Shown here piece after piece: positions 12,262-21,999 of a stretch of DNA of 64,000 nt (the first letter of the stretch is position 1; each line of letters opens with the position of its first letter). Under the pieces are notes generated by a model. It was given only the letters and a program-made list of their open reading frames with translations. It ran no database searches and was not told the DNA's origin. The position numbers were made by a program, and so were the translations under genes. The stretch spans positions 1,178,001-1,242,000 of the forward strand of contig CADCXC010000004.1 in assembly GCA_902806595.1 (NCBI GenBank). The letters are read 5' to 3'. Origin of the DNA: Pyrenopolyporus hunteri (taxonomy: Eukaryota > Ascomycota > Sordariomycetes > Xylariales > Hypoxylaceae).

Positions 12262-13535
12262 TTAAACCAATGCGCTCATCAAATCGCCTGGGTGAGAGTA
12301 GCCAAATGCTGAACCTAGGTTTGCCACGTTATCCTGCAGTCTCTTGTTGTGAACCTTCGCGCTCTCCACAATACCGTACTTCTTTCCGATGTCGCGGGCT
12401 TCGGTGACGCTCTGCATTACGTCGTCCAGAAGCTCCATTAGGTGCACGTCGTTAGCTTCGCTGAGCACTTCTAGCTTGAAAGCATTCGTGTCAGAGGGTA
12501 CCAGTAGCGATAGCCGGCTGACGAGCGCCTGGATGGACCGGAGGATCGTGTGCGAGGGGGTTGTTTGTTGGGCTTCGGAAAGGTTGGTTGCGTTGTTCGG
12601 AGATAAGTAGGAGGGCGGAAGTCGCTCGAGGTATGTGGTTAGGAGATTGACTCGGGATTGCAACATCTTAATCGCGTTCGCCTTAGCGGTTAGCGCTGCT
12701 ATCATCTCCTCGTCCTCGCTTGATAGTATATGCTCTTCAGCCTTCTGGGCTTTATCTTCTGCAGTCTTCGCGGGCTGCTTGCCCTTGGGATCGGATTCGG
12801 AAGACTTCCTCTGAGCTCTGGGCTCAACGACTGTGGCATTTCCGGCACCTCGGGCGACGAAATCCATGCTGATCATCTCCGCCTCGCCCGTCTCTACCGA
12901 ATAGGGCAGCTCCCGAAACTTCAGTTTGAGCGGAGGGTCACTATCTCGCATCTCCCTATCCTCGCCTTGGTCTGCCTTGGGTTCGTCCACCTCATAGTTA
13001 GACTCATATATTGTCAAGGGTAACTTGCTTCCTGCAGAGTGCTTGACGGCTTCTTCGGGGTGGAATGCGAGCAGGAGGGACGACTCATTGTGCTCCGAAA
13101 GGATCCAGTTGTGAATGGGGAGTATGGATTGAGTTGGGCCACTCTTAGGCAGGACTGTATACCAGCCAACGAGATCGAGCTGAGGAGACTTGTGTATTGT
13201 TTTCACTATAAGGTGGTGGTTAGTAGTGGTAGTTTAGAGGCAAGCGGGAAGGATGGCTTACTCTGATCTAGTCTCTGCGCGAACCAGTTGGGCTCTAGTA
13301 GAATATCGCCGTCCTTCTCCATAGTGGCACACTCAAAGGCATGTTCGATAGTAACCTCTCGCCCATTTTGCTGTCCTATCAAAGCACCAACGATTGGGCC
13401 TTTTTGCGCCCTGAGGGTGTGTCGTGTGATGTAATCGGAGATAGTGAGAAGAACGAGGGGATGAAGGACCGCCTGTAGTCCAGAGTCTGAGGACTTCTGT
13501 GACGAAAGCAGTGGGTTCGACTCTGGTGAGCCCAT
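12262..13535 (-). CDS. CSN6: COP9 signalosome subunit 6 (MPN-minus)
   Basis: Structural subunit of the COP9 signalosome, which removes NEDD8 from cullins; it pairs with the catalytic CSN5. Exons 13262-13535 and 12262-13205 give 405 residues with one 56-nt intron (GTAAGC..TATAG). The MPN domain begins near residue 22 (LQAVLHPLVLLTISDYITRH) and includes VGALIGQQNGREVTIEHAFE. The position of the JAMM motif reads VGWYTVLPKSGPTQSILPIH, so the HxH zinc ligands of active MPN+ proteins are absent, as expected for CSN6 and not CSN5. A charged, low-complexity linker (about 195-225) precedes the C-terminal helices, which hold the complex together. Confidence 0.92.
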
Positions 13536-14601
13536 CTTGTCGATACTGAACAGTATGAAGTTGTAAAAAGAGAACGGCGAGAAAACGGGTTGTGAAGCCG
13601 TTGAAGTTGTGGAAGTTGTAGAATGGGAGAATCGTTTGTTGAGGGTAATCGCATTGACGGCTGCAGCTTGTAGCTTCTAGCGGGTTGCGTACATACCTCT
13701 TTAATCGATACCCCACTGTGGCTTTTGCATCCCGCTTCCCTTATCTTAGGTTAGGTACCTAACTGAACCTGAACCTGGAGGTTCCATTGGTAGGTACCTA
13801 TTGATACCTATTGGGTTCAATTTTGGTGCGCACCTCTTACGTACACGGGCAAGTACCTAGGTACCTATCACCTAATCTTAGGTACACCAAGGGTCCAAGC
13901 GCCTTGCAGATTCCCTTGAAATATCTCCTCTACCTTTTATTGATAATCCCCTGTAATCTTCACATCCGCTTCTTCAACTTCCTCCAGAACACTCTACCCT
14001 CAGTGAGAATATCCGCCCGACCAGGTGAACCGGATTCACTTCTTAACAGCCACTAAGATATAGTTTCACAAGAAATTCCCAAGATTAAAACCCAAACATC
14101 TCCGAGTAATTCAAAATCTTGCATCGAATTTATAATAGCAGGTGAATCTGAGTGTCTGTACGGTATATTCTCTGGCTATCTCATAGTCTCGCACAAGTCT
14201 TTCGAGGATTTTCTCATTTGCCATTGCTTTCCTCCATGATATTATTGAGTGAAGGCTTGTGCAAGTGCACCAAAGGCCCTGCGTTAATTTTATCCTCTAC
14301 CACTGTGCTCGGACAGAAGTTCGATCATTCTCTTCTAACTGGTCTTCCATCATTCCTGGTGTCTTGAAAGGGACAGAATGGATCCTGTTCGGTCTAACGT
14401 CCTTTACATCTTTGAGACCTTGATGAGTTTCCCATGGCTTAGCTACTTTCATTTATCCCCATCAGATTAAGCCTACTCCGTACAAATACTCCAGTGACCG
14501 GCACCGTTATTCTTCTCTCTGTTTCTTAAGCTCTTCAAGTTTTCATGAGCAACTGGCTATTTTTGATGTACTAGACTCGAGAGCAGATCTCACTAGTAGC
14601 A
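13536..14601. promoter_or_regulatory. Divergent spacer, CSN6 / disordered protein gene
   Basis: About 1.07 kb between two start codons, so it should contain both promoters. It carries the densest TACCTAGGTA cluster in the window (13746-13885). Pyrimidine-rich segments at about 13960-14000 and 14500-14560 resemble fungal core promoters. No gene was seen. Confidence 0.5.
13746..13885. repeat. Cluster of TACCTAGGTA-family palindromes
   Basis: Within 140 bp there are GGTTAGGTACCTAACTGAAC, TTGGTAGGTACCTATTGATA and AAGTACCTAGGTACCTATCA, plus a short AACCTG direct repeat. Several share the GGTACC core. They lie between two divergent genes. Confidence 0.7.
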
Positions 14602-16182
14602 ATGTCCATGAGTCTGATGCCTCAGATCCAGACGAGCACACAATCTCCTAGCGTCCAAAATCCTGCTAGCGAATATCACTTACTTCCCTTAGCCTTCAAG
14701 CCCGTCATACCCACGAAGCGGTCAGACGATGATATCCAATTCATATCGTCTCAGCCTGTCAAGAGGCAAAAAACGAGCCAACAAAGTCCCAAGCCCACCG
14801 TTCAACAACACAATGTGGTTACGATGCCTGCAATGCCTCCAGTGGCCATACCACCCGTTGCTCTAGCGCCTCCTGAGTTTAGAGACACCGACAGAAGAAT
14901 TAGTACAGGCATGGTTGGGCTCCCTTCAGACTTCAGTGCCGTAGAACTCGCTTCTGCTCTAAGAGGTGTGTCGCTTCCGGTGTTAGAGAGATTCTCCCTC
15001 AACCAACCTTCTCGGAAGCCGAGACCTCCCAGCCCACCTGAGCTTTCACCCAGGCAACTCCCGCAGACAGTCGTACCAGCAATGCTGAGCGCCGGCGCCC
15101 GCGGAAAAAGCACTGAAGACTCGTGTTGCACAGCACCTGTGGCCTATATGAAGAACAGCGAACACTCATCTAAGTCGGAAGCACCCCCAAACCCGCTGAA
15201 CTCCGCTTCAACACCCAGTGAACTCCGTGTTCTTAATACACCAGTTACTCATGTAAGCCCCATGCCTCCGGTGCTAGGTGAATCCCCTCGATATACGGAA
15301 CCGAAACCTGTAGTAATGCCACCGCCTCCACTGCCAAGGGTTGACATTACAGGGTCATCTGAATCTCCGTTAAACAATCCTCTCAATTCTAATCGACTAG
15401 ATACAACAAAGCAGCCCTGCCAAATTTGCGCCAGGATGCGGCAACAGGCAAATATTGCTAAAGCACAAGGACTTCCTGTCCTGCACCACAACATAGGTCA
15501 TCACATGCTTCCGCAGATGGCGTGCCACCCGCCGTACGGTCAGCATCTTCACCCTCAGATGATACCCATGGGGCCTAATGGCATACACCCTTTCGGTCCA
15601 GGCTTTGCACCACTCATGATGCCTATCAATAACGGCAATTACATTGCTCCCCCGTCCCACGCGGCCGGCCCGACGCAAATGAAACAGAAGGCCAACGGGA
15701 CAAATTCTCAGTCGAATTATGAAAATACTAATGACCAACCTCAACTACCGCCGACCCCGACGGCAGAAGGTGTTGAGGCATCTACGCCCGCGAATCCAAC
15801 GAAGCCACGAGCGTTTCCTAATCAGCCCACATACCGTAAGCCCTCCCCGAACTTAATCGTAGATGTCGCAGAGACATGCCAGGAGAAATTTCCATTTGAA
15901 GAAGTTGCGAATAGGCATAACGTACCTATAGAGAAAGTCTTCGACGTGTTTGCAGCTATCATCCAAGTCCCGCTTCTACGATGCCCGACTGATAGACGAA
16001 GAGCGGGGAAACTTGCCACAACGCGCGTCAAAGAGTACGCAAAAGCCAAGAAAGCCATGCAAGAAGTCAGTGGACAGAATAGTTCTGATCCTAAAGAAAT
16101 AGCTGTGAGGCCATTAGACGTTGCGAACCACCTGGGCCGGATAGACCTTCCCGACGGGTTTATCCTTGGAGAATCGCAGTAA
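14602..16182 (+). CDS. Disordered protein with CxxC/HH motif and C-terminal helical module
   Basis: Not recognised as a named gene. It is a single exon of 526 residues. Residues 1-265 and 310-410 are Pro/Ser/Gln-rich and probably disordered; VKRQKTSQQSPK near residue 54 is a candidate nuclear localisation signal. A compact motif at 273-301 has C273-x2-C276 and then H295-H296 and H300-H301, followed by more His, Met and Pro, compatible with metal binding. Residues about 415-485 are the only clearly ordered part: helical, with NRHNVPIEKVFDVFAAIIQV and a basic tail, suggestive of a helix-turn-helix. A nuclear or chromatin role is a guess. It is convergent with the next gene, with 146 bp between stops. 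Confidence 0.82.
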   Translation: MSMSLMPQIQTSTQSPSVQNPASEYHLLPLAFKPVIPTKRSDDDIQFISSQPVKRQKTSQQSPKPTVQQHNVVTMPAMPPVAIPPVALAPPEFRDTDRRISTGMVGLPSDFSAVELASALRGVSLPVLERFSLNQPSRKPRPPSPPELSPRQLPQTVVPAMLSAGARGKSTEDSCCTAPVAYMKNSEHSSKSEAPPNPLNSASTPSELRVLNTPVTHVSPMPPVLGESPRYTEPKPVVMPPPPLPRVDITGSSESPLNNPLNSNRLDTTKQPCQICARMRQQANIAKAQGLPVLHHNIGHHMLPQMACHPPYGQHLHPQMIPMGPNGIHPFGPGFAPLMMPINNGNYIAPPSHAAGPTQMKQKANGTNSQSNYENTNDQPQLPPTPTAEGVEASTPANPTKPRAFPNQPTYRKPSPNLIVDVAETCQEKFPFEEVANRHNVPIEKVFDVFAAIIQVPLLRCPTDRRRAGKLATTRVKEYAKAKKAMQEVSGQNSSDPKEIAVRPLDVANHLGRIDLPDGFILGESQ

Positions 16183-16328
16183 GAACTAGGAGACATCACA
16201 ATAGAAGGTTAGAAAAAGAGGTACATATGTGGTTATGAGCATGAAACGCCTAGTATGTATTCTATTCATGATTCTAATGATATCCGCTTATTCTTAATCT
16301 ATGAGAAAATTTCTACCTACCTTACCAC

Positions 16329-17255
16329 TCATTGTCTAGCTAATCGTAGCCATATGTCTTCATCCTCACTATTGGCTTTTTGCATAGCGTGTCGAGTTCG
16401 AGTTCGCGCAGCAGGGCGTTCTGTCCCGTGACTACCTGAGGGTCCGTCATTCTGCTCTTCACTTCCAACTCTTACCACGGTAACGACCGATCCATGGTCG
16501 CTGCCATTACTAAGTCTCCTAACCCGCGTATTCGTCCGCCGGAGACGGTGCAGCACAGGCGAGGGCTGCTGCCTCTCCGGTTCCTGAACGACTACTACTA
16601 CGTTATCCCGCGGGCCGGGATACGGCTTATTAGTTTGGAACCGCGGCGGTCCGGTAATCTGCAACCGTTCAATCTCGGGGGGTTCAAGATCAGAGGGGAC
16701 GATATACTCCTTTCTACTATTTCTCAGCCTCGGTGGCCCCGTGATCCGCGACCACTCTCTTCCCCCTTCTTCCTCTCCCTCATCCTCTCCTTCCCCCTCC
16801 CCCTTTTCCTCTTCCCACACGCACTTCCCCCCAACCCACCTACTCGTCATGCCCCTCGCCACCTCCCCGCACCGCTGCTGCCCGGGGAACTCGACGTCGG
16901 CCGCGGCGGCCCGGCACCGGAACCGCGCCTCGCCGACGGCCAGGATCGCCTCGCGCGTCGCCTCGCCGACCCGCGCCATCAGCGCCTGCGCCTCCGCCGC
17001 CCGCCCCGCCCGCTGGCGCGCGATCACCTCCTCGACCAGCGCCGTGTGCCGGTCCCGGTGCTCCCGCCGCGCCCGGTTCGCGTTGTACGACGCGTCGCAC
17101 TGCGCGCACGAGTCCGCGATGTAGGACCGCGGCGCCTCGAGCCGCGGGTCCGGGCACGGCGGGGCCCCGGCGCGAGCGCGAGCGCGCGCGCAGCGCCGCG
17201 TGTAGTGCGTTAGCACGTGCCCGCAGGACATCTGGGTTTGCGTGCCGGTGCACAT
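16329..17255 (-). CDS. Small Cys-rich/Arg-rich protein with duplicated ITGPPR motif
   Basis: Unrecognised, 308 residues, single exon. The N-terminus has C2, C11-G-H13, C22, C34 and C50-x2-C53, the spacing of small fungus-specific proteins that begin with a CGH motif and probably bind zinc. Residues about 60-120 form an Ala/Arg/Glu-rich helix. An acidic Glu/Gly run follows (about 150-170). Then ITGPPRLRNS and ITGPPRFQTN repeat about 35 residues apart, and an Arg/Ser-rich tail ends the protein. The segment 16840-17250 is extremely GC-rich, which explains the long overlapping ORFs in other frames. Coding status rests on ORF length, the ordered Cys pattern and codon bias. Confidence 0.7.
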   Translation of the reverse strand: MCTGTQTQMSCGHVLTHYTRRCARARARAGAPPCPDPRLEAPRSYIADSCAQCDASYNANRARREHRDRHTALVEEVIARQRAGRAAEAQALMARVGEATREAILAVGEARFRCRAAAADVEFPGQQRCGEVARGMTSRWVGGKCVWEEEKGEGEGEDEGEEEGGREWSRITGPPRLRNSRKEYIVPSDLEPPEIERLQITGPPRFQTNKPYPGPRDNVVVVVQEPERQQPSPVLHRLRRTNTRVRRLSNGSDHGSVVTVVRVGSEEQNDGPSGSHGTERPAARTRTRHAMQKANSEDEDIWLRLARQ

Positions 17256-20157
17256 TGTTATGCTTACCCCCCCTTTTTTGGGGTTTTTCCTTTTTTAGAT
17301 GAAGGGATGAATGGATGCCGCGGTGAACATATACCTACCTAACCTACCTGCCTTACCTAGTGATGCTAGTAGACTGGCTAGATGGACGTAAGACTCAGAT
17401 ACGAGTTGAATTCACTGTGATCAGAGCTACCAGTGACGCCCCGCAGCCGTGCCGAGGTCTTAAATAGGGACTCAGGGGCGGGAAAAGGACTGTTTAGACA
17501 CGGGGACTGTGTAAGAGAAGAGAAAGCGCATCTCTTGGTCCAATTTAGTGACATTCTCTATGATAACAAGGGCATTGTGATAGGTGCTTTTGAGGCGGGT
17601 TTAACAAAGACCTAGCTCCTATTGTAGGCTTCATATTGTTCACGGATCTTTTCTTTTCATTCGCTAGACTTCATGGTGGTGCGACGAGTTTCGTCATTGA
17701 ATAAAGCCCCTTTTTAATGATATCCTATGTCTAACTCAGGACCGTCCCTTATGTAGGACGTACGCCGTCATCTAGAGAAGGAGAAGCGAATGGCCTATAC
17801 GCGTTTTAACAAGGACCTTCTAATAATGAAGGGCCCAGAGTTTTCTATTGACTTCTATTCACCCCCTAATCGTAATTCTTCAGTAAACGACCCCTACTCC
17901 ATTACTAGGTTATCCTCCCTATGTCATCCACCCATAAAATGTTTATCAAGTCTCAGGACTCTGCCGGGTGTGATGTAGCATCGCTAAGACTCTATGAGTG
18001 AGTATTTACGCTGTAACAGATTGCTGTTCTCGCCGAGTGAGTCAGATGTGCATTTCCCGCCGGCTAGACCGACTCATCCCCGATGCCATATCGCGCTTCT
18101 GGGGAACCGGTATAGCGGACGGATTGCAACGAAGGCCCATATGAATGCGGACACCATTATCAGTCGGGCTAACCGGAAAGCTACGGTTGGTGGCGAGACT
18201 ATGGAAGTGCCGTGTGGTCTCGTCCCTAAGACCCACCGATCATGATATTCACCATGAGATCAGGAATATGATTCTTCTTACATAACGCCACCCTATCTAC
18301 TATTGTACGTCAGTGTGCCGCATGTGAAGATTGAAGCCGGAGTGGGACAGAAGCATTGCCATCCGAGAGTCTTCATGTATGATAGTAGAAGATTCGCAAC
18401 GAGACCGGCTTGAGGGCACGTTAAGATGGGGAATGGACGCGATAGGGCGGTCCCACTTCTAAGCGAGGAAACTGTGGGTTTCGTCAGCAAGAAGCTTCAA
18501 ATACATTATATATACAATGATATCGATATGTGTATTAAGGCTACCGGTCTAGGTAATGCGGTGCGACGGCGCGGATGAGCCGTAGCCTTATGATCCGGCC
18601 CAAAGGAATGCCAAGAAGAAATCACAAACCGCTGGTTTACAATCGTACATACTTATAAGGGAGTGTCATTTACGTGGTAGAGGTCTAATAGCCTCGAGAG
18701 TATGACGTGGGCTAGAACCAACAAGGGGCGGAGCTAAGGTGACACCTTACCGGCAATTCTTAGTCGAATGCTTTGACTGGCGAGCCTCAGCGTCCCGACT
18801 TCGGCAGAGCGTTCCGCACCAACGGTTTGCGACTAGATTGATTCTCTGGCTTGGCAGCCTATATCACGGCGGGATATAAGCAGTCCTCGTTACGTGACGT
18901 TGTCAGGGACTCGAACCGCGATCGGAGCTTTTAATCCTATCTTTCTGGCCAGATCCCTTGAAGACATCTACTGGAGACTAAAGGCAAAACCGCGACGCCT
19001 CTTTCGGCTTTGGAGCCGGCGGCCCGGGAAACTACTCGTCGATCCGGGGGGCCGAGGATCTAGCTATCTGCTGCGAGCATCGCGGCAGGGATCGTGACCC
19101 CCACGCAAAGGATGAGATATGACACGCCTCGTATGGTGAGTGGCGGCTGCTATCCGGGTTGGAAATTATTCCATATTTGTTCCATTGGGTTTCTCGTCCC
19201 GGTTGCGAGTTTGACAAGGGCCGAATATACACATACGCTCAAGCCGGTACTGAAATTGGATATGATGCCCAAATGAGGCCGTTATGTCCCTTATGCATAT
19301 GAACTTGCATCTTTCAGGCAGGGATTCAGACGCCGACTCTATATTGCTCCGTTTCGTTTGCACGTCCTCAATCCCGGAGGTGACTATATAGAGTGTATCC
19401 ACAGATTAGCGAGCATGTCAAGGCCCACAAGGGTGGAACACCTCTTGGCTTGTACACCTTCACTTCGGCCTTGTACAGTTACTTCTGCAATTATCGAGGA
19501 ACATCTCGACTCGGCTACCTACCACCGAGCGGCTACCTGTTTCTGATGTAGGAAGGGCAGACCTCTGTAACAGTCGACCAGGGTCCCAAGTGGCGAGGTT
19601 GCCGGGATGAAAGGCAGGTCATGGATGAGATGTGGTCTCACCACTGAACTTACACTAATGTATTGAGTATGAAGTGAAAATGGAGGGTTGGAAAAAAAAG
19701 CAAGAAGCTCGGTATTGAGCCAGGAGATATCCGAGGCGTTATTAATTGGAGGTTGGAATATTGGAACTGGGTGACGGAATTTGGGGCTTAAAAGCCTGGG
19801 CCCAGGGCTCAACCATTACCTGTGGCGTTACCTAGCAGCTGCCCACGTAGGTGCCACAGATGCAGCTAAGTCCCCTGTTAGGTGTATGTATAAAAGAAGG
19901 CGCCACCGGGAAACCCCGCACTAGGCACCTAGAGCCCTGGAGCTTTACTAAGATGGCCCAAGCGCCGAACCAAGATTGGGGACCAGACACCCCTGCAAAC
20001 TTTATCCGCAGCTAGCTCAGCCTCAAGTTAATTTCTCCTGGACGCGCATAACGCCATGACGTCTCCCAACTCAAACAACTCACAACATCAATTGAGAGTC
20101 TACAACAATTAAGGTACCTACCCAGGTGCCTTACGGCTTTGACGCCTTGCAACGATT
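17256..20157. other. 2.9 kb spacer without recognised genes
   Basis: Divergent spacer between the Cys-rich gene and the cyclin-like gene. It holds T-rich tracts just after 17256, a CCTACC-rich block at 17331-17361 and a GGTACC block near 20113. Only short ORFs with no conserved motif were found. The GGACTCGAACC at 18906 resembles a tRNA T-arm on the minus strand, but no matching acceptor stem was found. Confidence 0.55.
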
Positions 20158-21282
20158 ATGGCGCATATGACAAACCCGCTCGCCACCGTCGACCAGCTGC
20201 ACCAGCGGTCTTCCTTCAGCGGCGTGCCATCTGACCTGCAAGACGTCATATTCTTCGCGACGCAATGCATAACCCAAACAGCCGGCGTGCTTCTGCGCAT
20301 TCCGCAGTCCGTTACTTCAAAGGCCAACATCGTGCTTGCACGCTTCCTACTCGTCGAGCACCCACTCGCCTATGAATTCAGCGACATCTCCGCCGCAGCC
20401 CTGTACCTCGTCGCCAAGCTCAGCGCGCACCCCGTCCCGTCCCGCGATGTCTGCAACGTCTACGCATACCTGCAATCACCTAACTCGGCTTTCTTCAAGA
20501 CCAGCTCACGCAAGACAGCACAGGAAGACCAGGACAATTACGACAATAACGGAAACAACGGCAACGACGGCAACGACAATGGCAAGGGAAAAGGAATTGA
20601 CAATGGCAACAACAACAACAACAACAACAACAACAACGACAAGGGCAAAGAAAAGGCCGACCCAGCATCGTACTACCTCTCCGAGACCGAGTACACCGCC
20701 TTCCGCAGCCGCCTTCTCGCCCTCGAAGCGCGCATCCTATACTCCGTGTCCTTCAACATCCACGTGGCGCTGCCGCACCCGCTAGCCATCACCTACCTGC
20801 AAGCGCTGGACTTCCTCGGGCGGCCGCGGCGCGAGGTGGCGGCGCGGGCCGTCGGGTACCTGAACGCGGCGCTGCTCTCGCCGCAGCTGCTGTACCTGAC
20901 GCACCAGCCGCACATGCTCGCCGTCGCGGCCGTGTACGGCGCCGCCCGCGACGCCCGCGCCCGCATGCCCGCCTGCGCCTGGTGGGGCGTCTTCGACGTC
21001 GACCGCGAGGAGCTCGGCTTCCTCGTCGTCGCCATGCGCAGCCTCGAGCCCTGGGCCCGCCCGCACCGGCAGCAGGGAGTCGGGCTCCTGAGCGACGGGA
21101 TGATCACGCGCCGCATGGTGGAGGCGGAGATGAGTAAGCGCGGTTTGCGATTTGGGAATGGAAGTGCTGCCCAGATGGGCACGATTAGTGGTGGTGTTGG
21201 TAGTGGTAATTACGGGGTGGAGGACGAAGAGGCTGCTCTGATGCGCCGCATGGATGAACGATCTGCACAACTGCAGATGTGA
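20158..21282 (+). CDS. Cyclin-L-like cyclin-domain protein
   Basis: Probable regulatory subunit of a transcription or splicing cyclin-dependent kinase. It is a single exon of 374 residues. The first cyclin fold reads ITQTAGVLLRIPQSVTSKAN, then ALYLVAKLSAHPVPSRDVCN, matching the cyclin L/K pattern (GxLLRLPQ, then ASKxEExPRRxRDVINVF). The linker (about 127-165) is an Asn/Gly/Lys run encoded by AAC and GGC repeats. The second part starts EARILYSVSFNIHVALPHPL and ITYLQALDFL, which aligns with the cyclin-L E-RxxLxxLGFxxHVxHPHK region. From about 20780 to 21120 the codons end almost always in G or C. A conserved Glu in the first fold of other cyclins is not obvious, so kinase partner is uncertain. 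Confidence 0.8.
   Translation: MAHMTNPLATVDQLHQRSSFSGVPSDLQDVIFFATQCITQTAGVLLRIPQSVTSKANIVLARFLLVEHPLAYEFSDISAAALYLVAKLSAHPVPSRDVCNVYAYLQSPNSAFFKTSSRKTAQEDQDNYDNNGNNGNDGNDNGKGKGIDNGNNNNNNNNNNDKGKEKADPASYYLSETEYTAFRSRLLALEARILYSVSFNIHVALPHPLAITYLQALDFLGRPRREVAARAVGYLNAALLSPQLLYLTHQPHMLAVAAVYGAARDARARMPACAWWGVFDVDREELGFLVVAMRSLEPWARPHRQQGVGLLSDGMITRRMVEAEMSKRGLRFGNGSAAQMGTISGGVGSGNYGVEDEEAALMRRMDERSAQLQM
20534..20642 (+). repeat. Asn/Gly-coding trinucleotide repeat inside the cyclin-like gene
   Basis: Interrupted AAC, GGC and GAC triplets ending in a run of about ten AAC codons at 20608-20637. It keeps the frame and codes for a flexible Asn-rich linker between the two halves of the cyclin fold. 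Confidence 0.85.
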
Positions 21283-21999
21283 GGAGGGATGTCTACGTGA
21301 CTACCTACCTACCTAAGGATAGCTATTGGCTCGATGTGAATAGTGGTTTTGAGTTGAGAAGGGTTGGTAACTGCTCTGCATGAGTGCATACCTGCACGTA
21401 TAGGTACTATAGTCACAAAGTTACCCCCCTTCTAGGCCCAGATAGAGGCCCCTAATGAAAATCAATCAAAACCATAATGTCTGGACACCTTTCTGAGACC
21501 AAAGCCACGCTTCTTAAGCCTCCTTCATGAACCGTGCGAGTTAGGAGAAAAACGTAATAAATTAAAATAGGCCTATGAACTAAGGTATGGGCGAAGTCTT
21601 TGGCCATCTTGGAGACACCCATATCTTGCTCCCGTAGAAACGCCAGAGCATTGTCTTCTTTTTTATAAATACATTAACTTCTCCTTGTTCCTTTAGGCCT
21701 ACTACCGTGCTCAGGCCTTTTAAATGCTGTCTTTCATCACCATGCTTCCGAACGCATCCATAATCGTCCTCTCCTTAATAACACAAACTGAGATTAGGTT
21801 CCATGTAGACTAATGACCGCCGTAGGTAAGATTGATATAATAGCCCTTCTCTTTTGGTACCAGTTGTGGGCCCGATGAGTAAATCTGAAGGTCGCGGGTG
21901 CTATTTCGGAAGCCAGATTTCCAGCACTCCGCAAACAATTCAAATAATGGTCCGATCCCAGCGTCTGATCATGGCCCCAACGAGCCCATAGGCTTCGGA
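21283..21999. other. Convergent spacer after the cyclin-like gene
   Basis: About 720 bp between two stop codons, so both 3' UTRs. CTACCTACCTACCTAAGG lies at about 21300, close behind the cyclin stop. The rest is AT-rich with no ORF of note. Confidence 0.5.

Noticed and set aside
16494..17213. 239-codon plus-strand ORF opposite the Cys-rich protein
   Set aside because: Pro/Arg-rich shadow frame in GC-rich sequence; the minus frame has an ordered Cys/His pattern.
18900..18980. tRNA gene on the minus strand (GGTTCGAGTCC T-arm)
   Set aside because: The T-stem has a mismatch and no acceptor stem complementary to the expected 3' strand is found about 70 nt upstream; no anticodon arm is visible.
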